From Hyphodiscus hymeniophilus (taxonomy: Eukaryota > Ascomycota > Leotiomycetes > Helotiales > Hyphodiscaceae): DNA of 64,000 bases. Positions within the stretch are counted from its first letter, which is position 1, and the number at the start of each line of letters is the position of its first letter. The stretch is from contig VNKQ01000018.1 in the NCBI GenBank assembly GCA_016508695.1, positions 186,001 through 250,000 on the forward strand, read 5' to 3'. Positions 34,184 to 45,995 of this stretch are shown in pieces. The notes under the pieces were generated by a model that made no database searches, was not told where the DNA came from, and saw nothing but the letters and a program-made list of their open reading frames with translations. The position numbers were made by a program, and so were the translations under genes.

Positions 34184-34852
34184 CTAAGCCTCGACAGAAA
34201 CGACCGCATACCGCGGCCCAGTCTCTCCCGGCTTCTGAGGAATATCCCAAATCTTCTGCGTCTTCGGGGACTCCTTATGCTTTCCATGACAAGGACAAGC
34301 CGCAACACCCGTATACGCCTCCCTCAGCTCCTCGTCGTCCTCCCCACCCGTGATCATCCTCAGCTCCTCCTCACTCGGGATCGGCGGCGGCGTCTTGATC
34401 TCCTCTTCGTCCTCGTCCTCGCCATCATCATCGACCATCTGCGGCCGCCTCGCACTTCCACTCTCGAACCTCTGCAGGCCCAATCCCTCATCCTCCTCAT
34501 CATCCTCCTCGATGTCGTCCTCCTCTGGTGAGTCCGAGTCGGAGCCCATATCGGGGTACTCGTCAGGAGGGGGACTTCGCGGCCGGTTTGCACCCGTGGG
34601 CCGGCAGAGGTTGTTGCGGAAGGAGACGCGTCGTTCGCGGTGTGGTGGGGCGCCGAGGGGCTCGGAGAGTTCTTCTTGCATGTCTTCCTCGTCGGCCTTG
34701 TCCATCTCGATCTCGGCGATGCGGAGCCGTAGCTTGTCGAGCGTGAAGGCGTGGCCGAGTATGAATCGTAGGTTACGATCTGGTCGGTCGGCTGCCAGCT
34801 GGAGTTTGCAGCGGACGGTATGCGCGAGTTGAAGGGTTTCTGTGGCTGACAT
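34184..34852 (-). CDS. acidic low-complexity protein, conserved-looking N-terminus, function unknown
   Basis: One intronless frame of 222 residues from the ATG at 34852. Residues 1-50 look structured and conserved (MSATETLQLAHTVRCKLQ, then DRNLRFILGHAFTLDKLRLR). After that the protein is disordered: an Arg-rich patch (PPHRERRVSFRNNLCRP), a long Asp/Glu run between about 95 and 150, and a C-terminal piece with CPCHGKHK. No signal peptide or membrane segment is present. A helical N-terminus with an acidic tail suits a nuclear or chaperone-like role, but that is only a guess. I do not know a family name. Confidence 0.7.
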   Translation of the reverse strand: MSATETLQLAHTVRCKLQLAADRPDRNLRFILGHAFTLDKLRLRIAEIEMDKADEEDMQEELSEPLGAPPHRERRVSFRNNLCRPTGANRPRSPPPDEYPDMGSDSDSPEEDDIEEDDEEDEGLGLQRFESGSARRPQMVDDDGEDEDEEEIKTPPPIPSEEELRMITGGEDDEELREAYTGVAACPCHGKHKESPKTQKIWDIPQKPGETGPRYAVVSVEA

Positions 34853-36077
34853 GTTTGCTTTGGCGGGGTTGTGGACGATCAGGCGATACTTGTATTTGAC
34901 AAGAGCAATTGAAGGTCTTTGAGATTGAGATTGAGATTGAGATTGAGATTGAGGTTGAAATTGTTGAGAGAGAAAGAAGAGGGAGAGATGGAGGACTCAA
35001 GAGTCGGTATTAAAATCAGGTGTCGACAAAGAAAAGAAGCTGTTGCGAGCTACGGCAGAGTGTGAATCATATCTTCCCTCCCTTGACTAAGCGCGCGGAG
35101 GGGTCTTGGTGGTGGAAGTGGTGGAATTGGCCAGATTGACAGCCAGGGCGTTGACTAATCGCCCCTTCCCACAGCCAAACCCAACACCAAATGTCAATGT
35201 ACTGTACTGTAAGCAGAGCTGCTTATCACACATGACGAGCACTGGGGCCTGGACCCCGTTGTGAGCTTGCTCTCTGGTCAGCATCTTGTTATTAATTATT
35301 AATGATAACCCTCCAGCTTGAAATCAACAGACGTCAGAATGTTTTGATGCTTTTGATGTTTCGGGAAACCAAGTGCTTTTTGGAACATGCATACTCAAGT
35401 ATTCATACCGCCCACAAAGAAGACGTTTCAGTCCGCTCCAACGCCAGCGCCAGAGCCAGCGCCACCTTAGGTAGGTGCTGTTTGGCATCCTGGGGTGGGT
35501 GCTTGCCATGAACCCGGGCTCAAGATGCACCAAATTTCACCACATACCTACGTTCCTTAGGTACTCCAATCCAACTCCGACTAGGGATGTCATTGCGCGA
35601 TCAGCAGTAGCAACAACATGAAGAACAGCAGTGTTTCGCAAGTGCCGCAAGTGTTGGATTGGAGAGTCCAATATCAGTCTCTCCACTTCTAGTCCCGAGT
35701 GGGATATGTGCATATGGCCCCCAAATGATCGCCTGGATTGGGTGATGCGCCGTCTATAGAAGTTCCCATTGGCTCCAAACAGGATATGGTTTATGTCGAC
35801 TTATCAAGGTGGTTGTCCCAGATCGTTCTTCATTAGCCAGTCACTTCAGCCTCGTCTGGATTGAGATGTATTTCCGGACTGCCCAGCACATCGATCGGCA
35901 CCTCCAAGCGGAGAAGGAAAAGCCGTAATCCAAATTCGACGCGGCTGAGAATGGCGTATCCCATAAGTCAGGACTGTGATCCACTTTGCATGATTTCGTC
36001 TTTTCACTTGTTGTCATCGGGTAAGGCTGTTCGGTGTCTGTCAATTCGAATGTGTTGTCGTCGCAAGCTTCGTTACG
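34853..36077. other. intergenic between divergent genes, with microsatellite
   Basis: About 1.2 kb. It holds the GAGATT microsatellite just upstream of the acidic protein gene, two CCTTAGGTA words near 35464 and 35560, and no supported coding region. It should carry the promoters of the acidic protein and the CorA-like gene. Confidence 0.5.
34921..34962 (+). repeat. (GAGATT)n microsatellite in a 5' leader
   Basis: Five perfect GAGATT units, then two degenerate ones (GAGGTT, GAAATT). It lies about 70-110 nt upstream of the ATG of the minus-strand acidic protein, so probably in its promoter or 5' untranslated region. Confidence 0.9.
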
Positions 36078-39000
36078 ATGAACGGCCCAATTGTTGCAGT
36101 GGCCTCCCCTTCCGATCTTGATCTCATGGACATCTATGATGACCCCGAATACGCGAAAGATGATGTAGTGACATATCTATCTATGAGAGACAATGGTCGT
36201 CAAACCCGTCAGCAGTATCTCAGTTCCCTTGTCACGAAGCGCCAAGAACGGATTGAGCATGAGGTTAATAGGATTGCAAAGCTGCGGGTCAAATTCTTTG
36301 CCAATAAAACGAAGCAGGATCTCATCGCGATCCACGAGAGGCGCCTGGCAGAATGGAGGAAAGAGGCCATTGACAATCAAGCAAGACATCTCCAAGAGCT
36401 TGCGACTAGAAGAATGAACTACAATGCATCAAATGCGGAACCCGGCGAAGAAAGGAGTAGGCGGCTCAAGGTATTTCAGAATGAGAAAAGGGTTTTGGAT
36501 GCGATCACAAACTGGGATAAGGATGTCCCATCAACTTTGCCTGTGCGAGCTTCTCCTGTTCCAGCTGACGGGAATGAGAAGCGGGATTATGGCCTTAAAG
36601 CATGCATTATGCACTTTAAGAAAGGCGGTGGCGGTCATACCCACCAGCATAAGCATGCTGGAGTGATTGGCGAATTTCCAAATCAGAAAGTCCCGATCAG
36701 TGATCTCTTGAGTGATACTGAAGACAATCCGTTAAAGGAGCCGTGTAAGGATGGCATGGTCCGATACTTCCACTTGCCTACTAATAACATGGCATGGATT
36801 GAGGTTAGAAGATGCGCCGTCACCAGATACCTCTACTAACGCGGGGTGCAGCAAGTCCTCGCTTTCTATTATAAAGAAGACCTTGCTAGTCACGATCACA
36901 AAAAAGCTCCCCATATGAGGGGACGCGCGGAAAGGTTACTTTCAAGAGAGTATTGGAAGGGCCAGATGCATGGGGGCAGTGAGCACCCAGTTCATGCCCG
37001 CCACATGAGACCACGTTGCTCAAGCGTACCATCTTGTGAGTCTTTTCTCCCATTTCGGAGTTCGCTCATTAATTACTCTGGCTGCAGTCGCCGCTCGTAC
37101 GACATCTTCTCTTCCAGGTTCACGTCGGACATCGACTGTAGATGTCTTGTCAGACACTTTTTCTTCACGCAATCAGCCAACGACCTCTCAAGCATCCCAG
37201 AACTTTGCTCTTTTCGTAGGTGCTCCGGTTCCCGTCAGAGACTGCCGCTGAATCGTATTGCAGATGCCGTATCTCCACTGGGAGACAAACTCACGTCGTG
37301 CCAAAATGGCTGAAGTCGTTGCAGAAATTACCACCAAAAAGGAATCGATCACCAGCGTGACAAGACGAGAGCCAGACGAGAAAGAAAGAGCCCGGGTCGA
37401 TTTCTATCGAGCAGTCGAGCAAGGGAAACTGAGAGCAAAGTACAAAGATATCCCCCGAGCGCGAACGAAGTGCCTAGGTCCTTATTTGATGAGCATTGCA
37501 AAGATTGCAGATGCAATGGACTATGAAGCCGATGAGAGGTTGTTGAGGGACCATTTGCATCAAAATCCACCTCTGCACATTCGACGGACGTTGGATCAGA
37601 GCTATTTCTGGACCTTGGAGGACACGACTTCCCGAGATCGAGATCAGGTTGTGTATCGGGGAACCAAAGGCGGGAAGTATTGGAACTCTAGGGTGGTCAT
37701 GGTGGATCAACTATGGTTGTGGATCTTGGACGAACGTAAGCTCGCATTTGAAACTCTCGGAAAAGAAACTCACAAGATGATCAGATACAATCCTGACCAG
37801 CTTTCCTCGAAGGTGGGGTAGGAATAAGCCAGATCCATCCGGAGTCCACAAGTCTTTGCGTGAACGACTGAACCATCTCGAGGATGACCGCATCAATTCA
37901 GTCTACGATTTGGCACTCATAGTTATCGACCAGTGTTCTCGAGTCTTCTTCGACCGAACAAAGCCCATTGACCAAAGACCAGAAGTCATGGATATATTTT
38001 CAAACACGATTGCTCACGTGGTAAGTTCTCGCTCCTACATGACAGGACTTAGCTGATATCTCAGACCGGCATGAAAACTATAGCTTTCGAGACATTTTGG
38101 ATACAAATGCGCATGGACTCTCTCAAGGATCCCCTCCAGCACTCAGAGAAGAGCGTTCGTGCATACCTCAATGTGAACCCAGAGGGAGCGCTCCTTCGGG
38201 AATCGCAAGATAGTGAGTAGCTCTCCTCTAATTTATTTTGCCCTTTCCGTTCGGCTTTTCCTCAATTCGACTGCACAATTACTGACACCGAGACCTTTCT
38301 AGTCGTTGAAGAATTACGCATGATGTCTCGAATATTTACTCAACAATATCAAGTAGTCAAAGACTTCAAGAAAGCGTTGGAGAAGATGAACGAACGTGAA
38401 GATCGAAAGCAAGAACAGCCTGCCCTCGCACATCTTCGAAAAGTGCTCGAAGATGTGGTTCTGAAGGATGTAGGGCTGAAGCTTGGAGACTTCGAGAGCG
38501 AAAGTTTGAAACCGCAATACATTCGTGTCCCGAAGAGCACCCTGATTAACGCCGCTGAGATTCTGGAGCAGATTCTTGAACGGAGAGCTGAGATTGAGGA
38601 GCTGGAAGAGGCTGCGAAACGCACTAGTCAACAGGTGAGGCAGTCCATCTCGTGCACCATTTCGAGTACTAATTAATTATTTTCAGCTCCAGGATCTTCT
38701 CGCATTGAAACAACAACAAGCCAGTATCATTGAAGCGAGAATGGCACTCAAGCGTGCAGACCTTAGCATACATCAAGGGCGCTCTATCATGTTGTTCACA
38801 ATCGTCACTATTTTCTTTCTCCCACTCAGCTTCTTCACTAGCATATTCGGGATGAACAATCAAGAATGGGAGGCCAGTCCAATGTCCATCCACCGGCAGT
38901 TTCGGTTCATGTGTATGTCCCCGTCCACAACCCACACAACTTTCATGACCTGACCGCCGGCCAATAGTTCCCGTCTCCTTCGCAGTAATAACCGTAAGTC

Positions 39001-39407
39001 TCCTCCTCGCCTTCAGCGTTTGGACACGCGCGCTGGGCAGGATGCTCGTCGTCGTCGCCTGGGCCGCTCTCGTAGAGTACAGCCCCATCCACTGGATCAA
39101 AGAACACGTCCCACTCTCCTCACAGCGCTTTGCTGAGATCGAACGATCGGCAATGAAACGGTTCCACGAGAGGAAAGCGGAGAGGCTGGGCAAGAGACAC
39201 GATGATTGGTTGAAGGACATGGACGAGAAGAAGCGGGCTAAGGAGCAGAAGGATAAAGAGATGGAGAGGAGGGAGTATCGGAAGGCGAAGAGGAAGGCGG
39301 ACGGGAGCTGGAAGAGGAGTAATGCGAATGGGCGGGCACTAGATAGAGAGGGGGTGGAAGAAACTGTTGAGGTTTTTGGGAAGGAGAGGGATGTTCATAT
39401 GGTGTAG
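36078..39407 (+). CDS. large CorA-like metal ion transporter with long cytosolic N-terminus
   Basis: Nine exons join in frame into 963 residues: 36078-36803, 36852-37035, 37088-37215, 37264-37735, 37785-38020, 38065-38212, 38303-38634, 38687-38912 and 38968-39407. Residues 1-240 include a charged helical stretch (TKRQERIEHEVNRIAKLRVK) and a Gly/His patch (KKGGGGHTHQHKHAG). The CorA core begins near 330 with FMPYLHWE and continues with RRTLDQSYFWTLED, DQLWLWILDE, LTSFPRRWGRNKPDPSGVHK and a long helix. The first membrane helix ends at the signature GMN (about residues 797-799, FTSIFGMNNQEW). The second is FAVITVSLLLAFSVW. CorA proteins are pentameric Mg2+ or other divalent cation channels, and fungal members of this long type sit in the plasma or inner membranes. 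The C-terminus is very basic. The ion carried cannot be told from sequence. Confidence 0.85.
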
Positions 39408-40963
39408 TGATATCCTACCATCCCAATTCAAGAACCTCACCGTTCACGCAACCACGATCCATTGACCTGTACGTGGTTCCTGGCCTATGAACCTCCAGCT
39501 CTATTTCGATAGAGTCCGCAAAGCTAATAGGAGCAATCGCATCGAGCAAGCGACCGAATCGAGGAGAGTTTCCTTTATCGACGACTTCGAACCTTCCACC
39601 GTAGCCTTTTTAAATTCAACCGAATAATACACACAAATGGACATAGAAAGGCGTTTAGCGGTCCGCAAGCGGAAGGAACACCATGCTTAAGGACGTACGA
39701 TTTTGTAAGGGGAGATATCTAGAAGGCGAGGTCAGAGGGGACTTAGTCGTCGATATTGCGCTTCAAGAGCACGCTTGTAGAATATTTGTCTAGGGGGCTT
39801 CGTCTGGGCTACCTGGAAGGTTTTACTCAAACACAAAACTGACAAATTACCTACCTATCTAGGGAGGTGGCAAATCCAATACGATTATACAATTGTACAA
39901 GAGAGTCATTGCTAGCAAACGCTAATGCTGCATGAAATGTTTTCTGGGGTCTATAAAGGTATTGTAACACCGCGGGATTAGGGAAACGGGGCTGTTATAT
40001 AGGAGTTTCTTTTTATCTTTGTGGGTTTGGCCTTCTTTGCAAAAGGACTTTATAGTAATTGCTTCCAGGTTAGCTTAGCACGGTCTCATACCCTTCGGGA
40101 GGTCTCTAGGACGAAAACACCTATAAGTATCACCGTCATAATTATTATCACGATCCATTGACGACGATTTCATGCACAATAAACTCGTCACTTCCTGCCG
40201 AGGTATTCCAGCTTGCCGATACGCAGTTGCGGAACCCCCTCCTTCAATCGGTGGTCTTGTCCGCAAGATACAATCGTCGATCACGGCGTACGAGAAGGAA
40301 CAAGAACAACAATTGAACCTCCCACTTGCAATACCTCAAGAACTCGGTACCTACATAACGGATCAAAATGAGTTCCCTGAGGTAGAAGGCTATTTTACGG
40401 ACCGCAATTACCGCTCTTCTCGACGCAATTTCGACCGCAATATCGCCCGCAAAACAGAGGTAGATTCCAGCCTCAACGACGAACCGAACCACGTTGTTTT
40501 GTGTGCAAGAAGGAAGGTTGTTGGTAGATTTCCATGGAAGCTAGCTCTATAGGTAGCTACGTATCACAGATTTATTATTCCTAAAGGACTCAAAAAATTG
40601 CCATCCCTCAACCATAATATTCAGACCCCCCCAAATCAAGGTCGCTATAAATATAAGCTTCTATGCACTCGCTAAACGATCTTCCGACTACTAGGCACTC
40701 GCCAGTTACGCAGTGAAGTTTCGCCTAGTGAATGCGCCGAGAGCGCGCACCCGACGAAGCTAGTCTCGCCGACGTTTTGGGAGAGTATAAAGTTGCGGAG
40801 CATCGACCACAAATGCGCAACAACGGTCCAGCCCCACCACAACCACAACTTTCGGAGATACTTTCTCACGTGTCCATAGCCACATTACAACGACCAATTC
40901 CTTCTCAGGAGACCTCGTTGATCATTTGAAGAATAAGAAAACAGCCAAAACCTCAACATCACG
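39408..40963. other. 1.5-kb stretch without a supported gene
   Basis: A 126-codon plus-strand frame at 40172-40552 is open but shows no family signal and an odd composition. I do not annotate it. No tRNA, transposon or repeat is evident. Confidence 0.4.
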
Positions 40964-42649
40964 ATGCGTTCCTCGGATCAAGTTGCTGCTCTCAAGGCAG
41001 TGAAGCATATCGAGCGACAGAACGTGGATGAATTGGTACGCCTCCAGTCTGACAGTTCTGTAAACGTGATATTGACAGCAAACGCAGCGTACACACAATA
41101 ATCCTACTGCCGCTGCTTCGTCAGCCAATACTGTAGGAAGTCTTACCTGAAGCCTCTCAGCCATGAACATGGCTGGAAAAGCAAATATGAGGTATGTCAG
41201 AGTTCCTGCGCAGTTTTGACAGACGACTGACTGACTTTGCCCAAGGCAGACTATGAGTTCAAGCCCATCTCTGGCTCCGAAGGCGTCGTCAGATCCAGGA
41301 TTTATCCACTTCAAATGATCAGGTCGCAGGCCAAGCGTAAGATTTCTAAATATCCGACTGCACTGCAGGGCTAACCATGCATCAAGTGACTCGTTCGATC
41401 ACTTCCACCCCTTCCCTAGACTGGCTATCGAAATTCGACTTAAGATTTGGTTCATCTACATGAACAACGAAGATCGCCTTCTCGAAATCGAGCGAAGTCC
41501 TCCCTCTAAGCGTACCGGCTCTTACTTGCCGTTCATGCGAACCACAATCCACGACAGCCACCGAGTATCGCCTCGATCTCGCCTCCCACCGGCTATCTTA
41601 CACGTGAACAAAGAAACCCGCGATGAGGCTTTGAAGATTTACCGGAAGGTCTGCTTTGACAGTCAGCATCCAGGCATCAAGCAATACTGTGTTTATTTTC
41701 ATCCCCGCACAGACATATTGTTTTTCGGAAATGATTCCTGCCTCAACGGTATGGATAACCTCTTCGTCATGGCACGAGATCAAGACATCGATCTTGAGCG
41801 CGTGGCTATCACTGTCAGGAGCCGCCACTTCCACGCCTGCTTGAATTGTCATGGTAACTGGACAGACCACTGTCCTGGTGATTTGATGCATACTCTTCGT
41901 GGTATCTCCTCCCGGGCTAGCGCAAATGACGCGCCGTACAATCCTCTAGTCGGTTGTCAGAACCTCAGACACGTGTTCTTCGTCCAGCACAGCTCAGGTA
42001 TGTGGCCTGTTCGACCTGGCAATGTCAATCCGTCGGTTGGCTTCCGTGCCGCCGTTGATAGCCACACCGATAAATGCCGTCGACACTTGCTCCTTACTTT
42101 CAATCAACAATACGATAGTGACATACCGTTGTATGCTACTGGTGGAGCAATGGAAGGTTATGAATTTGTGGGTGACACGAAGCTAACATTCAGCATCGTA
42201 AAATTGGCGCCCAAGCAAGTGGGTAATGATAGACGGGTATACGCTTCGATCTTTGGCACGAATGGACAATTCAGGAAACTTCTTCGACGTCGGGACCGAG
42301 AAATCATCGAGACCGCTAGCATGGACAACAAGTGTTCTTTTGCCTGGAACCAGAGCCCAGCGCTGAAATCGAGGGAGCGGGAGTGTGGACTTTTTGGCTT
42401 TCCCGATGCAGTCGAGCATATGAAAGCAGTCTTCAAGGACAGACTTGTAAGTTTCAAGTCCACCATTGATGACTCCAACTGACGTAGATTGATAGGAAAA
42501 GGCAGACGAGGACTTGCAACGCGAAGAACAGGAACGCACCTTACGCGAAGAACAGATGGCCCGCGAACGACAAGAATTGAAACGTCTCCAAGATTCCGCG
42601 AAGAAGGAAAATTACGCCGCGACATATAGAGTGAAAGGAAGATCATGAA
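40964..42649 (+). CDS. 2EXR-domain protein (F-box-like fungal family)
   Basis: The main exon is 41387-42446, followed by a 49-nt intron (GTAAGT donor, CTGAC branch site) and a last exon 42496-42649. The 2EXR hallmark opens the main exon (FHPFPRLAIEIRLKIW) and is followed by PPAILHVNKETRDEALKIY and YFHPRTDILFFGNDS, the usual order. The last exon is a charged helix (QREEQERTLREEQMARERQ). The 5' end is uncertain: an ATG at 40964 (MRSSDQVAALKAVKHIE) is followed by plausible splice sites near 41035-41081, but I could not connect these short exons with confidence to 41387. Known: 2EXR proteins are expanded in filamentous ascomycetes, and the fold resembles F-box-associated regions. Their substrates are unknown. 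Confidence 0.65.
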
Positions 42650-44218
42650 TGTCTTGGAAGACAATCAGGCTCAGGTATCTGGGAAATTTGAGTTTGGGAA
42701 TGAAGCACGGAAGGAACACAATGGCAGAGTTCCTGCTCCAGAACCCCTAGAATCCAGGCTCGACAACGAGAGATGGCGAATATGAAACAAATGTATGAGT
42801 AGCTTTCCCATTCCCATTATACTCCGCGAGGAGGCTTTCTGAAAAAGCGGCCTTGATTATTCATCGTTGTATCCTCTTCTGATGGTGGAGGGTGGAGCAC
42901 AAAATCACAACAATACAACAATACAAATACGAGTGTCACAACTGAGTGACTTCACGACTGAGTGACTTCACGACTGAGTGACTTCACAGGATCCAGACTT
43001 TAGACGCACAATGTCAAGCGACAGTACAGAGGCTCGACCCTCGATACCTTATCCCATAAATTCTCTTTGCTAGGCAATCAACTGCCCTCGCAATAATACT
43101 TTCTTTCCCTCTCAAGCATCGAAGGGTGGTGATATTAGCTGAACGTTCGCCGAAGCTTTTGGTTTCGCGTTAGCATGGTAAGCAGCACTGAGCCTCGATA
43201 CAATCACGCAAGATGTTGTCTCCACATGTCCAGATCGGTGTTTGAATGTATATTTGGCAGGTCGAGATGCATGAGGTGAGAAGTGACGACCGAATGCGAC
43301 GTCGAAGAGAACAAGAGGGCGGGGGACGGTCTTAAAATAGAAACACGTGCACCAGCGTCCACCAGGAATACCTTTAGCTCACCAGGCTGGAAGGTCCTTC
43401 ACTTACCTAAGCTTACCTAACTGGTTGAACTCCGATTTATTTCTTCCATCACCATCAACAGAAGCCTTTTTCACCCTTCGGCTATCAAAGAATACACTTC
43501 GAATATACTTCGACTCTTATCATCGCCCATCGTCCCAACGTCTGCCTCATATTTGATTCCATTACTTTGATTTGGAAGGGACACTGCCGTGCCACACTCA
43601 TCGAGGCATTTACATCCTCATCAGCCACGTTCGAACGGGTGAGAGCCCAAAAGCGGGCAGAGACGACGCAGGGATATTGATTAGCAACGGCCATCGATAG
43701 GCTGCTGGAACTGGATGTTCGTAGTTTCAACTGCAACGACAAGGGACTAGAAGGACCCCAAGGCAAGCTCCGCCCGAGTGATTGTCCAACGTCAAATATC
43801 CTGCTCCCCTCAGAGGCGCGATCAATAATTGATGGATGGACTGACCATCTGTCCTGCATTGCGTTGCGCTGCTGTTGCCATTGTCGTCAATCTCTCGTCA
43901 TCCTCGACCTCCTCTCCGCCATATTCTCTCAAAGAACCTCTCATTTACCATCTCACCTCACTTCATTATTCCAATTGGTTCCAGCAGCGGGTAAGCGATG
44001 ATGACAACCAAGTAATCGCGTCGCTTACCTTACAAGTACTCGTCTGTAACGCCGCACCCTTCTTCTTCAGCGGATGTCAACCCCCAACCACCAAGAAGAA
44101 GGGATTTCGACCATCACCACAGTCAGCTTCGAGCATCAGGAATGTAACTTCTCATCCTCGATAGCCTCTTCATATCATTACAGAAGTTTCTCATAACCAC
44201 ATCCGTGGCACCGGCACA
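42650..44218. other. intergenic, with a short tandem repeat
   Basis: About 1.6 kb without a supported gene. It holds the 16-nt repeat at 42941-42988 and a CTTACCTAA word twice near 43402-43420. It should include the promoter of the PY-motif membrane protein. Confidence 0.45.
42941..42988 (+). repeat. three copies of a 16-nt direct repeat
   Basis: The unit ACTGAGTGACTTCACG occurs three times head to tail, with one mismatch in the last base of copy three. Each copy contains the short inverted pair GTGA..TCAC. Confidence 0.95.
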
Positions 44219-45995
44219 ATGCGTTTATCTACTGCCTTCTCGAGGCGGCAGCCTCAAGACCCTGCGAGTCCGAGTCCCAGTAGCAGCAATAGCCCAACGC
44301 CGACCAGCAGCTTGAATCTGCCTGCACATTCGACCACGAGTGCTACGAGTGCGCCGAGTGCAGTATCTTCGATTTCTAGTGTTTCGACTACATCAGATTC
44401 ATCTTCTTCGCATGGCAGCAAGACTACAGCGATAATCGTATGACTTCCCGCCTCGCATTCTGCATAAAGAAACATACTGACTACTACAGGCAATTGTAGC
44501 AGTATTGGCAATAGTTACTGCCCTGCTCGTCATGTGGTTTGTTCTCCGCAACCTCCGCCGCAAGCACAAGAACCCGAAATACATCCCAACCTCCTTCCTG
44601 AAGCAGCGATGGGAGCGATGGGAGCCCGTCAAGCATTCTTACCGCCTACCCGATGCTCACGACACTCTCGAACCCATATCGGATGCGCGTGCGCGAAGCC
44701 CAGCTCTACGGTCATCAGGTCGATTGAGCGTCCCTCCGTCCTCATTCAACGCGGCGGCGAGATCTGCAGTCGAGACAGCGAGTAACAATGCAGCATTAGC
44801 AGCAGCGGGTATCGATAGGAACACGAGTGTACGGTCTGTGATGACTCTACCCGCGTATAATCAGCATGCCATGCAGAACGAACAGGTTTTGGCGAGGGAA
44901 GGCGAGAGAGGTGGAATTGATGTTGTGGTTGAGTTTCCAGAGGGTGGAGCTGAGGAAGAAGCAAGGAGAGAAGAAGAGATGGAGGCCCTATACCAAGTCA
45001 GACTGGCGAGAAGGCGTGAGAATGAGGAACGAGAGGAGAGGAGAAGATTGAGGAGGGAGGCCAGAGAAAGAGGAGACTATGTTGCGTTAAGAGAGCTCCA
45101 GGCGAGAGCCAGAGCTTCGAGTAGTGTGAGCGCAGGGCGGACGGTCGAGGAGCTGAGGGCTGAGCACGATCGGATAAAGAAGGAGCGTCAACGAGCTGTC
45201 TCTTCGGTCTCCTATGCGGATCTGGGAGTGGCTAGACACGATGGAACAAGATTGAGAGCGGGCAGCATGGAGAGCGAACGGGAAGGACTATTAGGGGATG
45301 CTGCGAGCATTGCAGCTAGCAGTCAGTATCACCGCAGAGATCGAAGTGCCAGTTCGGTTATGAGCATCGACACAGACACATTGAACTCCGACCTACCATC
45401 TCCAGGCTTGACACGATCACGGGCGAATTCGAGAGGAGAAAGCTCATTACGACGAGTCAGTACCACTGTTACGCCGAATGATGATATGTCGGGCAGCAAT
45501 GAAGGCAGAGCTGGAAGTAGTCCAGAGCTTATTGAGCATGATGATATACCACTCCACGACCCACCGGGATATGAAAACATCTCACTAGATACACCACACG
45601 ATGAGCATGCGACACTGGGCCTACCACCGGATTATTCGAGTCCAATCGTGGCACGTGGGGAAGGACCAGCAATGTTCGACTCACCAGCTACCGCTTCAGC
45701 TCAGAGTACAAGACCTGTTGACACTGTGGGGAGAAGAATCAGCGCCTCCCATATCGGCCAATTGACATCAGACCGTCGAACAAGCACTTCAAGTAGTGGT
45801 TCTACTCAGGCAGTCGCAACTCCAGATTCACGCCGCTCCTCCCGAGGCGTAGGAGGTATCCCCCAACTACCCAGTCTAAGGATCTCGCACCTGCCATCCA
45901 TCCACGTCGAAACGCCCAGCCCTATAGTTAGAACGATCGACGAAGATGACGAGCCAGTGTCGAGACCTCGAAGTCAACATCATCCCGAAGAATGA
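44219..45995 (+). CDS. single-pass membrane protein with PY motifs, unrecognised
   Basis: Exons 44219-44437 and 44490-45995, with a 52-nt intron (ACTGAC branch site), give 574 residues. Residues 1-70 are Ser/Thr/Pro-rich without a clear cleavable signal. A single membrane helix follows, assembled across the splice (AIVAVLAIVTALLVMWFVL), then a basic stop-transfer RNLRRKHK, giving an outside-N, inside-C topology. The long cytosolic part has a charged helix (about residues 180-225) and a disordered Ser-rich tail with two PPxY motifs (DPPGYENI and LPPDYSSP). PPxY motifs are ligands of WW domains, such as those of Rsp5/NEDD4 ubiquitin ligases. Inference: a possible ligase adaptor or a cell-surface sensor with a glycosylated head. 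I do not recognise a named family. Confidence 0.7.

Noticed and set aside
40172..40552. A 126-codon plus-strand open frame (MHNKLVTSCRGIPACR...)
   Set aside because: It has no recognisable domain, no splice context and no conservation evidence. It could be a lineage-specific gene, but that cannot be supported here.
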